Origin: JALQTD01 sp036825655 | GTDB lineage: Bacteria > Bacteroidota > Bacteroidia > Flavobacteriales_D > Sanyastnellaceae | Assembly: GCA_036825655.1 (NCBI GenBank) | Contig: DAISXU010000139.1 | Location: 1 to 5,648, forward strand | DNA: 5,648 nucleotides | Reading direction: 5' to 3' | Part shown: piece by piece, positions 1 to 5,648 of the stretch | Numbering within the stretch: the stretch's first letter is position 1 | Layout: each line of letters begins with the position of its first letter | Notes under the pieces: model-generated | Seen by the model: the letters and a program-made list of their open reading frames with translations, nothing else | What the model was told of the DNA's origin: nothing | Databases searched by the model: none | Position numbers and translations under genes: made by a program

Positions 1-1923
1 CAAGCTTCAAAATTGTATCGGGCATTGCCCGACGTGGCTGCGCTGAAGCCAAGGTTTACGGAGGACGGGAACGAAATTGCGATTGGTACGATTGGAGATT
101 CGAGCACGTCTGAAGGTCCTTTTTGGGAAACCATGAATGCGGCAGGAGTGCTTCAAGTGCCCATGCTCATGAGTGTTTGGGACGATGGGTACGGCATCAG
201 CGTTCCCAAAAAGTACCAAACCACCAAAGCGTCCATTTCCGCCGCGCTCAGCGGAATGCAAATGGAAGAGGGAACCAATGGCATTGTGATATACCGCGTC
301 AAAGGATGGGACTATCCGGCATTGGTCAAGACCTATGAAGAGGCGGCGAAGCGCTGCCGGGAACACCATGTACCTGTATTGGTCCATGTCGAGGAGGTTA
401 CGCAGCCACAAGGCCATAGCACTTCGGGCTCCCATGAGCGCTACAAATCCGAGGAACGGATGGCGTGGGCCAAGGAGTATGATTGCATTGGGCAATTTGA
501 AAAATTCTTGCTCCTAGAAGGCGCGGCCCAGCGAGAAGAACTGGAAGGCATCCGAAAGGCAGTGAAAAAAGAAGTGCGCCAAGAACAAAAGGCCGCTTGG
601 GCAGACCTTCGGTCGTCATTTGACAATGAGCAGCAAGAGGTAATAGCCCTTATTGCCGCGGTGAGCGGCTCAGATTCCGCCGAAATAGCATCCTTGGAAA
701 ATGGCATTTTTCCCGGTAGGGCCGAATTTCATGCAGCTGCTCGGCGAACGATACAAAGCGCGGGACGAAAACGAACCCCCGCCCTTGAGGCACTGATCCG
801 CTGGTCGGAAGCTTATGGCCGTGAAAACCAAGATCGCTATGGCCGGCATTTGTACAGCGAAGATGGGGATTCGGCTTTGGATGTGCCGGTTGTTCGTCCG
901 GAATATTCGGATAGCGGAGACCACGCGGATGGCCGGCAAATTTTGCAGCAAAATTTTGAGGCTCTTTTCGAGAAATACCCGGAATTGGTCACGTTTGGAG
1001 AAGATACAGGTGGAATTGGAGGGGTGAATCAGTCCATGGAGGGCATGCAGGAGAAGTTTGGTGAGTTGCGGGTATCTGACACAGGGATTCGGGAGTGCAC
1101 CATTGCTGGGCAGGGAATCGGACTCGCGCTGCGGGGATTCCGACCCATCGCAGAGATTCAATATTTGGATTACCTGTATTATGCGCTGCAAATTTTGCGC
1201 GATGATGCAGCGACGGTGCGCTATCGCACTGCGGGTGGCCAAAAAGCACCGGTCATCATTCGAACAAGAGGCCATCGATTGGAAGGCATTTGGCACAGCG
1301 GTTCGCCAATGGGCGCGATCATTCATTCGCTCAGGGGCATGTATGTCTGTGTCCCACGCAATATGACCGAGGCTGCGGGCATGTACAACACCCTTTTGCA
1401 AGCTGAGGAACCGGCGCTTGTGGTGGAATGCTTGAACGGGTATCGCACCAAGGAGAAAGTGCCTACGAACCTGGGGGAATTTACCGTGCCTCTGGGGATT
1501 CCGGAAGTGATCAAAACGGGCCAGGACATCACGGTAGTTTCGTACGGCTCCACATTGAACATCGCCGCTGCGGCGGTGGAGCGATTGCAACTGGATGGAA
1601 TCCACGTTGAATTGATTGACGCACGCACTTTGCTGCCATTTGATAACCAAAACGTATGCGCCGCCTCGGTCGGCAAAACCAACCGACTTTTGGTCGTAGA
1701 TGAAGATGTCCCAGGTGGCGCTAGTGCCTATATCATGGAAGACATTCTGAATCGCCAAGGGGGGTGGAAGTGCCTCGATGTAGCTCCGAAGACCATTGCC
1801 GCTCAACCCCACTTGCCTCCATACGGCACCGACGGTGACTATTACGCCAAGCCGAATGCAGAGGACATTTATGAGGCGTTGCTGGGTATGATGGTAGAAG
1901 CAGAGCCGAACCGATTCCGATGA
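1..1923 (+). CDS. Fused 2-oxo acid dehydrogenase E1 (alpha+beta subunits), 5'-truncated, probably branched-chain type
   Basis: This is the E1 component, which uses thiamine diphosphate (ThDP) to decarboxylate a 2-oxo acid and pass the acyl group to E2 lipoyl. The frame is open from base 1 and 640 residues are visible. The TTG at 13 is not the true start, because an alpha subunit normally has well over 100 residues before the ThDP motif and only 31 are present. Alpha half: the ThDP/Mg motif appears as GDS (94-102), 26 residues, then DDG (181-189), where GDG and NN are canonical. The loop GHSTSGSHERYK (about 412-447) resembles the phosphorylation-loop region of branched-chain E1 alpha. A charged linker of roughly 130 residues ends near 925. 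Beta half: it starts near DGRQIL (about 928). The expected catalytic Glu is in IRECTIAGQGIG (Glu codon 1093-1095) and a His is in WHSGSP (1294-1296). LLVVDED and GGASAY (about 1687-1728) match the C-terminal transketolase domain. The frame is uninterrupted to TGA. Substrate is inferred; pyruvate or another 2-oxo acid is possible. It overlaps the next gene by 4 bases. Confidence 0.93.
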   Translation, partial: QASKLYRALPDVAALKPRFTEDGNEIAIGTIGDSSTSEGPFWETMNAAGVLQVPMLMSVWDDGYGISVPKKYQTTKASISAALSGMQMEEGTNGIVIYRVKGWDYPALVKTYEEAAKRCREHHVPVLVHVEEVTQPQGHSTSGSHERYKSEERMAWAKEYDCIGQFEKFLLLEGAAQREELEGIRKAVKKEVRQEQKAAWADLRSSFDNEQQEVIALIAAVSGSDSAEIASLENGIFPGRAEFHAAARRTIQSAGRKRTPALEALIRWSEAYGRENQDRYGRHLYSEDGDSALDVPVVRPEYSDSGDHADGRQILQQNFEALFEKYPELVTFGEDTGGIGGVNQSMEGMQEKFGELRVSDTGIRECTIAGQGIGLALRGFRPIAEIQYLDYLYYALQILRDDAATVRYRTAGGQKAPVIIRTRGHRLEGIWHSGSPMGAIIHSLRGMYVCVPRNMTEAAGMYNTLLQAEEPALVVECLNGYRTKEKVPTNLGEFTVPLGIPEVIKTGQDITVVSYGSTLNIAAAAVERLQLDGIHVELIDARTLLPFDNQNVCAASVGKTNRLLVVDEDVPGGASAYIMEDILNRQGGWKCLDVAPKTIAAQPHLPPYGTDGDYYAKPNAEDIYEALLGMMVEAEPNRFR

Positions 1924-2144
1924 TCCAAGAAGAATTTGAACTGAAAACAGAGTTCATCGACTTGCTGCAACTGCTGAAGGCCACGGGCTACGCAGCGACA
2001 GGAGGAGAAGCCAAGATGATGGTGGCGGATGGATTGATTGCTGTCAATGGTGAGGCAGAACAGCGAAAGCGCCGAAAACTTCGGTCGGGAGATGAGGTGA
2101 ATATCAATGCAGAAGTTTCCATTTCACTCATAGCCAAGGAGTAA
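1920..2144 (+). CDS. S4-domain RNA-binding protein, YbcJ-like
   Basis: This is a small (74 aa) cytoplasmic protein that is almost entirely one S4 RNA-binding domain. The helical part covers about residues 12-37 (FIDLLQLLKATGYAATGGEA, then K). The signature follows as VADGLIAVNGEAEQRKRRKL (35-54) and RSGDEV (55-60). The GGEAK...G.I.VNG...RKRRK..GD pattern is characteristic of the S4_2 family that includes E. coli YbcJ (about 70 aa), so the length is normal. The basic cluster RKRRK (49-53) is the expected RNA-contact face. S4 domains bind structured RNA such as rRNA; the exact target here is unknown. Its ATG overlaps the TGA of the E1 gene (ATGA, 1920-1923) and no Shine-Dalgarno is seen upstream, so translation probably depends on ribosomes finishing E1. 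Family assignment is secure; the role is inferred. Confidence 0.92.
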   Translation: MIQEEFELKTEFIDLLQLLKATGYAATGGEAKMMVADGLIAVNGEAEQRKRRKLRSGDEVNINAEVSISLIAKE

Positions 2145-2156
2145 TGGCTGCGCTGG

Positions 2157-2179
2157 GTCAGAATGTTTGTAATTCTGAC
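2157..2179. other. Perfect 8-bp inverted repeat in the S4-to-receptor gap
   Basis: GTCAGAAT (2157-2164) and ATTCTGAC (2172-2179) are exact reverse complements separated by seven bases (GTTTGTA). It starts 12 bases after the S4 stop codon. The RNA would form an 8-bp stem with a 7-base loop. No T-run follows directly, so it is not a standard intrinsic terminator. It could be a 3'-end-stabilising hairpin for the E1-S4 transcript or a dimeric regulator operator upstream of the receptor gene. The repeat is seen directly; the function is not established. Confidence 0.45.
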
Positions 2180-2243
2180 ACGATTCTAGGGCTCCTATCA
2201 GGAATTTTTACGTTTCTTGGAACTTGATTCAAATTGCACGACC

Positions 2244-5084
2244 ATGATGAGATTCATTCCTTTTGTCCTTTTTGTTCTGGTTTCAAATGCTTTTTCAGCG
2301 CAAGAAATGCTCCGAGGCCGTGTGATTGACGGAGAACTGGGTGATCCTATTTTCTCCGCCAATGTGATTGTTGAAGGAACCACGCAGGGCGTGACAACCG
2401 ATTTCGATGGGCAATTTTTATTACCAGTGAGCCAATTCCCGGTGAATTTGCAAGTGAGTTTCATTGGGTATAGCCTGAAGAAAATCACCGTGCAAGACGC
2501 TTCAGAGCGCATAACGGTCAAATTGCTTCCCGATCAGGTTCTGATTGATGCGGCTGAAGTCGTGGGGGATCGAATCAGCCAAAAGCAAAAACAGGCGCCA
2601 CTCACCGTAGAATCCATGGATGTGATTGCCATCAAAGAGGCGCCAAGCGGTTCCTTTTACGAAGGTTTGGGCAACCTCAAAGGGGTGGATGTGACCTCGG
2701 CGAGTTTGGGTTTTAAAATCATCAATACACGCGGATTCAACTCCACATCTCCTGTTCGGTCCTTGCAGCTCATCGATGGAATCGATAATCAAAGCCCAGG
2801 GCTCAACTTCTCGCTGGGGAACTTCCTCGGGGCATCGGAATTGGATGTGAGGAATGTGGATATTGTCGCTGGAGCGAGTTCTGCATTTTATGGTCCGGGT
2901 GCGTTCAATGGCGTTGTATCCATGGAGACGAAATCCCCGTTTCAGTTCCCGGGAGTGACCGCTTCTCTGCGCGTCGGGGAGCGCGAATTGAATGAATTGG
3001 CCTTTCGCTATGCGGATTATACAACGGATGACGAAGGGAATCCTGTTTTGGGTTTGAAGATTAATGCATACCGCATGTCGGCATACGATTGGGAAGCGAA
3101 CAATTATGATCCTGTTGACGGGGCAATTGTTGGAAGGGACAACGCGGGCCGATACGATGCCGTGAACATCTATGGCGATGAATACAAGCCGGTCTTCGAT
3201 TATGCGGGAGATGGCAGCAGCAATGCCCGTGGTCTGGGAACTTTTTTCCGCACCGGATACAAAGAAATTGATCTCGTCGATTACAACACGGAGAATTTGA
3301 AATTTAGCACTGCCCTCCATTGGCGACTGCAGCCGGAAGAAACCTACGAGAGTCCGGAACTTATTTATGGATTCAATTCGGGATTTGGAACCACTGTGTA
3401 CCAGGGTGATAATCGATTCAGCCTGCGTGACATCCAGTTTTACCAACACAAATTGGAGTTGCGCAAGCCTGGCAAGTGGTTCGTACGAGCGTACCGGACG
3501 AGTGAGGATGCCGGAAATTCATACGACCCTTACGCGACCGCATTGAAGTTGCAGCAGGAAACCCGTGACGATTATCAGTATTCCAAGGTCTACTATCGCT
3601 ATTGGGTGGATAGCATCGCGCCGGGCATTTCGGAAACGTGGCCGAGTGGGGTTTTGGAGTGGGTGGATGGCGTTCCCACCTATACCATCGACCAGGACAG
3701 CATCGATTACTGGTACGAGGTCAATGGTCAGAACCTATTTGACTGGCATGAGCAGGTCGAGGAATGGACCAATTCGGGCTATGCCGGACTCAACGATGTT
3801 GCCCAGAACCCGAATGGATATTTGCAGCCCGGTACGCCAGAATTTGAATCGAAGTTTAATGCTTTGATCTCTGCCAAAAACAATGAAGGAGAGGGCGGGA
3901 CTCGATTCTTTGATCAGTCCAGCTTGTCCCATGTCCACGGGGAGTACATCTTCAACCCACAGGGCCTTGAAGAAATTCGAGTGGGTGGGAATTTCAGGCG
4001 CTACACCCCATGGAGCGATGGAACCATTTTCAGTGACACCACGAGCGAGCGCATCGTAAACCAAGAGGTTGGATTTTACACAGGAATCAAGCGGCGTTTC
4101 TTGGAAGACCGCTTGATTGGAACTGCGACAATTCGTGCGGACAAAAATCAAAATTTCGATTGGGTCTATTCGCCAGCAGCCTCCTTTGTCTTTTCGCCGC
4201 GTGAGCAGGATTACCTCCGGATGAGTTTCAGCTCTGCATTGCGCAACCCAACATTAGCAGATCAATACTTATGGTTGGATGTTGGTCCTGCAACGTTGGT
4301 TGGAAACTTAGAAGGAGCCGACAGCTTGATCACCATTAGCAGTTTCATCGATTTCCGAAACAGTGCAAACGCCGCGGCGGGTCAATATGGCCTGAATCGA
4401 GATACCCTTGTCTATTTTGACATCGACCCCATTCGGCCTGAGCGAGTGAAGACCTTCGAGGTAGGCTATCGCACGACCTTGGGCGAAAAGGTTTATGTGG
4501 ATGCAGGCTATTATTTCAGTGTTTACGAAGACTTCATCGGCTACAACATCGGGCTCGATGCCCTTTTTATCGGGAATGAACAAGCGCCCCGAGCGGTGGA
4601 TGTTTATCGCTATGCGGCCAATTCCATAAATGAGGTGCAAACCCAGGGAGCCTCGATTGGCTTGAATTATTACCTGGACAACAACTTCATGCTTGCGGGA
4701 AATTACAGCTGGAACGAACTGGTCAAAACCGACGAGGACGATCCCATCATCCCCGCGTTCAATACACCGAAGCACAAGTACAATCTGAGCTTGACTGCGC
4801 GTGATTTGAAATTGAAAGGCAAATCAACGTGGGGGTTTGGTGTCAATTACAAATGGGTTCAGGGCTTTGTTTTTGAAGGTTCTCCGCAATTCACGGGCTT
4901 TGTGCCGACATACGATTTGCTGGATGCCCAAGTCAATGCAAACTTCAAAGAGCTGAATACTACGTTGAAGCTGGGAGGCTCGAATCTGTTGCAAAACATT
5001 CATATCGAGGCCTATGGCGGGCCTTTTGTTGGGCGAATGCTCTATGCAAGCTTGCTGTATGAGTTCAATCACAAAAAGAACTGA
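2244..5084 (+). CDS. TonB-dependent outer-membrane receptor with N-terminal carboxypeptidase-regulatory-like domain
   Basis: This is an outer-membrane beta-barrel that takes up a bound ligand using TonB/ExbBD energy. The start is ATG at 2244 (2247 is equally possible); it gives a clean signal peptide, residues 1-19 (MMRFIPFVLFVLVSNAFSA), with cleavage before QE. An upstream in-frame TTG at 2217 would add a polar MELDSNCTT and is unlikely. Residues about 24-95 form the carboxypeptidase-regulatory-like domain (GRVID, then TTDFDGQF). AAEVVGDR (103-110) is the likely TonB-contact segment. The plug covers about 120-235, with LIDGID (176-181) and GASSAFYGPGAFNGVVSMET (210-229). The rest is a barrel with alternating aromatic strands, ending in MLYASLLYEF plus the short tail NHKKN. 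At 946 aa it is complete and of usual size. A Trp-dense stretch lies at residues 454-508. No SusD-like gene follows, so the ligand cannot be predicted. The family call is firm. Confidence 0.95.
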   Translation: MMRFIPFVLFVLVSNAFSAQEMLRGRVIDGELGDPIFSANVIVEGTTQGVTTDFDGQFLLPVSQFPVNLQVSFIGYSLKKITVQDASERITVKLLPDQVLIDAAEVVGDRISQKQKQAPLTVESMDVIAIKEAPSGSFYEGLGNLKGVDVTSASLGFKIINTRGFNSTSPVRSLQLIDGIDNQSPGLNFSLGNFLGASELDVRNVDIVAGASSAFYGPGAFNGVVSMETKSPFQFPGVTASLRVGERELNELAFRYADYTTDDEGNPVLGLKINAYRMSAYDWEANNYDPVDGAIVGRDNAGRYDAVNIYGDEYKPVFDYAGDGSSNARGLGTFFRTGYKEIDLVDYNTENLKFSTALHWRLQPEETYESPELIYGFNSGFGTTVYQGDNRFSLRDIQFYQHKLELRKPGKWFVRAYRTSEDAGNSYDPYATALKLQQETRDDYQYSKVYYRYWVDSIAPGISETWPSGVLEWVDGVPTYTIDQDSIDYWYEVNGQNLFDWHEQVEEWTNSGYAGLNDVAQNPNGYLQPGTPEFESKFNALISAKNNEGEGGTRFFDQSSLSHVHGEYIFNPQGLEEIRVGGNFRRYTPWSDGTIFSDTTSERIVNQEVGFYTGIKRRFLEDRLIGTATIRADKNQNFDWVYSPAASFVFSPREQDYLRMSFSSALRNPTLADQYLWLDVGPATLVGNLEGADSLITISSFIDFRNSANAAAGQYGLNRDTLVYFDIDPIRPERVKTFEVGYRTTLGEKVYVDAGYYFSVYEDFIGYNIGLDALFIGNEQAPRAVDVYRYAANSINEVQTQGASIGLNYYLDNNFMLAGNYSWNELVKTDEDDPIIPAFNTPKHKYNLSLTARDLKLKGKSTWGFGVNYKWVQGFVFEGSPQFTGFVPTYDLLDAQVNANFKELNTTLKLGGSNLLQNIHIEAYGGPFVGRMLYASLLYEFNHKKN

Positions 5085-5087
5085 TTG

Positions 5088-5164
5088 GACTGAGAGTCTA
5101 TCGAAACGCTTATTATTGGCGTCGAAGCACTTTATTCTACGTATGAATTTCGTGTCCTATGGAC
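5088..5164. other. Group of three small potential hairpins in the receptor-to-hydrolase gap
   Basis: Just after the receptor stop codon are three short self-complementary segments. GACT-GAG-AGTC (5088-5098) can extend to six pairs with one G-U. TCGA-AA-CGC (5101-5109) pairs with GCG-TCGA (5119-5125), with a 2-base bulge and a 9-base loop. GTCC-TAT-GGAC (5154-5164) is a perfect 4-bp hairpin, followed ten bases later by a run of six T (5175-5180). None is a canonical intrinsic terminator, because the stems are short and the T-run is detached. They may contribute to 3'-end formation or mRNA stability of the receptor transcript. The rest of the gap, 5181-5227, is A-rich up to the next start, as is common in Bacteroidota leaders. 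Confidence 0.3.
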
Positions 5165-5227
5165 GGAGTCAGCATTTTTTCACTACCTTACATCCGAAAC
5201 TAAGACCAAAACAGAGAACCAAATCTG

Positions 5228-5648
5228 ATGAAAAAATTTCTATTCAGCGCGCTTGTGGCGTGCCTAGCTGTGTTGCAAACGCAAGCACAGACCCGTTACC
5301 TCGATGAGGTTTTTGATGACGTCACGGTTACTTCCGATGTCGTTTATGGAGAAAACATAACGGTCATTCCCGCTCTACAAGGGATGCCCCCGATGATGGA
5401 AGATTTGAAGTTGGACATCTACGAGCCAACCGGAGATTCAGAGGACAATCGTCCTCTATTGTTGGCTTTCCACACCGGAAATTTCTTACCTCCCTACCTC
5501 AATGGAGGTGCGTTGGGAACCAAAACAGACAATTACATCGTTGAGATGTGCACTCGCTATGCGAAGATGGGATATGTTGTGGCTTCCGTGGACTACCGTT
5601 TGGGGTGGAATCCACTTGCTGGAACGCAAGAGGAACGAACCATTCAGT
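5228..5648 (+). CDS. Secreted alpha/beta hydrolase (carboxylesterase-like), 3'-truncated
   Basis: This is the first 140 residues of an exported hydrolase; the frame stays open to the window edge. The ATG at 5228 begins a signal peptide MKKFLFSALVACLAVLQTQA with cleavage before QT (Ala-Gln-Ala type). After about 35 mature residues comes the hydrolase entry strand LKLDIYEP (60-67), then RPLLLAFHTGNF (75-86), the position of the oxyanion-hole HisGly-Gly segment in carboxylesterases. MGYVVASVDYRLGWNP (114-129) corresponds to the VNYRLG strand of type-B carboxylesterases and related feruloyl or acetyl esterases. The nucleophile GxSxG, the acid and the catalytic His lie beyond the window, so activity and substrate cannot be confirmed. 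HTGNF instead of HGGGF is a departure from the common motif. Many such Bacteroidota enzymes end in a type IX secretion sorting domain, which cannot be checked here. It lies 143 bases after the receptor on the same strand; co-transcription is possible but unproven. Confidence 0.85.
   Translation, partial: MKKFLFSALVACLAVLQTQAQTRYLDEVFDDVTVTSDVVYGENITVIPALQGMPPMMEDLKLDIYEPTGDSEDNRPLLLAFHTGNFLPPYLNGGALGTKTDNYIVEMCTRYAKMGYVVASVDYRLGWNPLAGTQEERTIQ

Noticed and set aside
670..1812. A 380-codon open frame on the minus strand inside the E1 gene
   Set aside because: It lies wholly antisense to a well-recognised enzyme, its translation resembles no family I know, and it has a low-complexity mix of Arg, His, Cys and Ser typical of a shadow frame.
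2193..2209. TCCT-ATC-AGGA followed by a T-run as an intrinsic terminator
   Set aside because: The stem has only four pairs and a 3-base loop, too weak for a confident terminator call.
2209..2216. TACGTTTC as a Bacteroidota -7 promoter element (consensus TAnnTTTG) for the receptor
   Set aside because: The -7 match is good, but no TTTG-like -33 element lies at the required 19-21 base spacing; the TTTG at 2166 is about twice too far. It may still be real, but is not supportable.
2217..2243. TTG at 2217 as start of the receptor
   Set aside because: It would place nine polar residues in front of a clean signal peptide; the ATG pair at 2244/2247 is better.
2502..3449. A 315-codon open frame on the minus strand inside the receptor gene
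   Set aside because: It is antisense to the plug and barrel coding region, with no recognisable domain; it follows from codon bias of the + strand gene.
5154..5180. GTCC-TAT-GGAC hairpin plus six T as an intrinsic terminator
   Set aside because: The T-run begins ten bases after a 4-bp stem; a real terminator has the T-run directly after a stronger GC-rich stem.
5014..5307. A 97-codon + strand frame bridging the receptor end and the hydrolase start
   Set aside because: It overlaps both real genes out of frame, including the hydrolase signal peptide, and has no domain or plausible start context.
1..5648. Mobile element, CRISPR array, tRNA or phage-defence system
   Set aside because: No repeat-spacer pattern, transposase, integrase, terminal inverted repeats or tRNA-like cloverleaf was seen; all coding space is explained by four ordinary genes.

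Overview
The window looks like chromosomal DNA from a member of the Bacteroidota, probably a Flavobacteriia-like lineage of moderate GC. Three things suggest this. The E1 enzyme has its alpha and beta halves fused, with a TrpAspAspGlyTyrGly signature I associate with Bacteroidota. The outer-membrane receptor begins with the carboxypeptidase-regulatory-like domain typical of Bacteroidota TonB-dependent receptors. None of the starts has a convincing Shine-Dalgarno sequence. Genus-level placement is not possible from the sequence alone.

All genes are on the + strand. Positions 1-1923 hold the 3' part of a fused 2-oxo acid dehydrogenase E1 gene, probably of the branched-chain type; its start lies upstream of the window. 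A 74-residue S4 RNA-binding protein of the YbcJ type (1920-2144) overlaps it by the four bases ATGA, so the two are probably co-transcribed and translationally coupled. A 99-base gap with a perfect 8-bp inverted repeat separates this pair from a complete TonB-dependent receptor of about 946 residues (2244-5084). After a 143-base gap with several small hairpins comes the 5' part of a secreted alpha/beta hydrolase, which runs off the right edge (5228-5648).

Functionally there are two blocks. The first is cytoplasmic: E1 decarboxylates 2-oxo acids with thiamine diphosphate for an E2/E3 complex that is not in the window, and the S4 protein probably binds structured RNA. The second faces the envelope: a receptor importing an unknown ligand, followed by an exported hydrolase that might act on a related ester. 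No SusD-like gene lies directly downstream of the receptor, so it is not an ordinary SusC/SusD glycan pair. I found no tRNA, rRNA, CRISPR array, insertion sequence, integrase or clearly novel multi-gene system. The more unusual points are the variant thiamine diphosphate motif, the E1-S4 coupling, a tryptophan-dense stretch in the receptor, and an atypical HisThrGly segment in the hydrolase.
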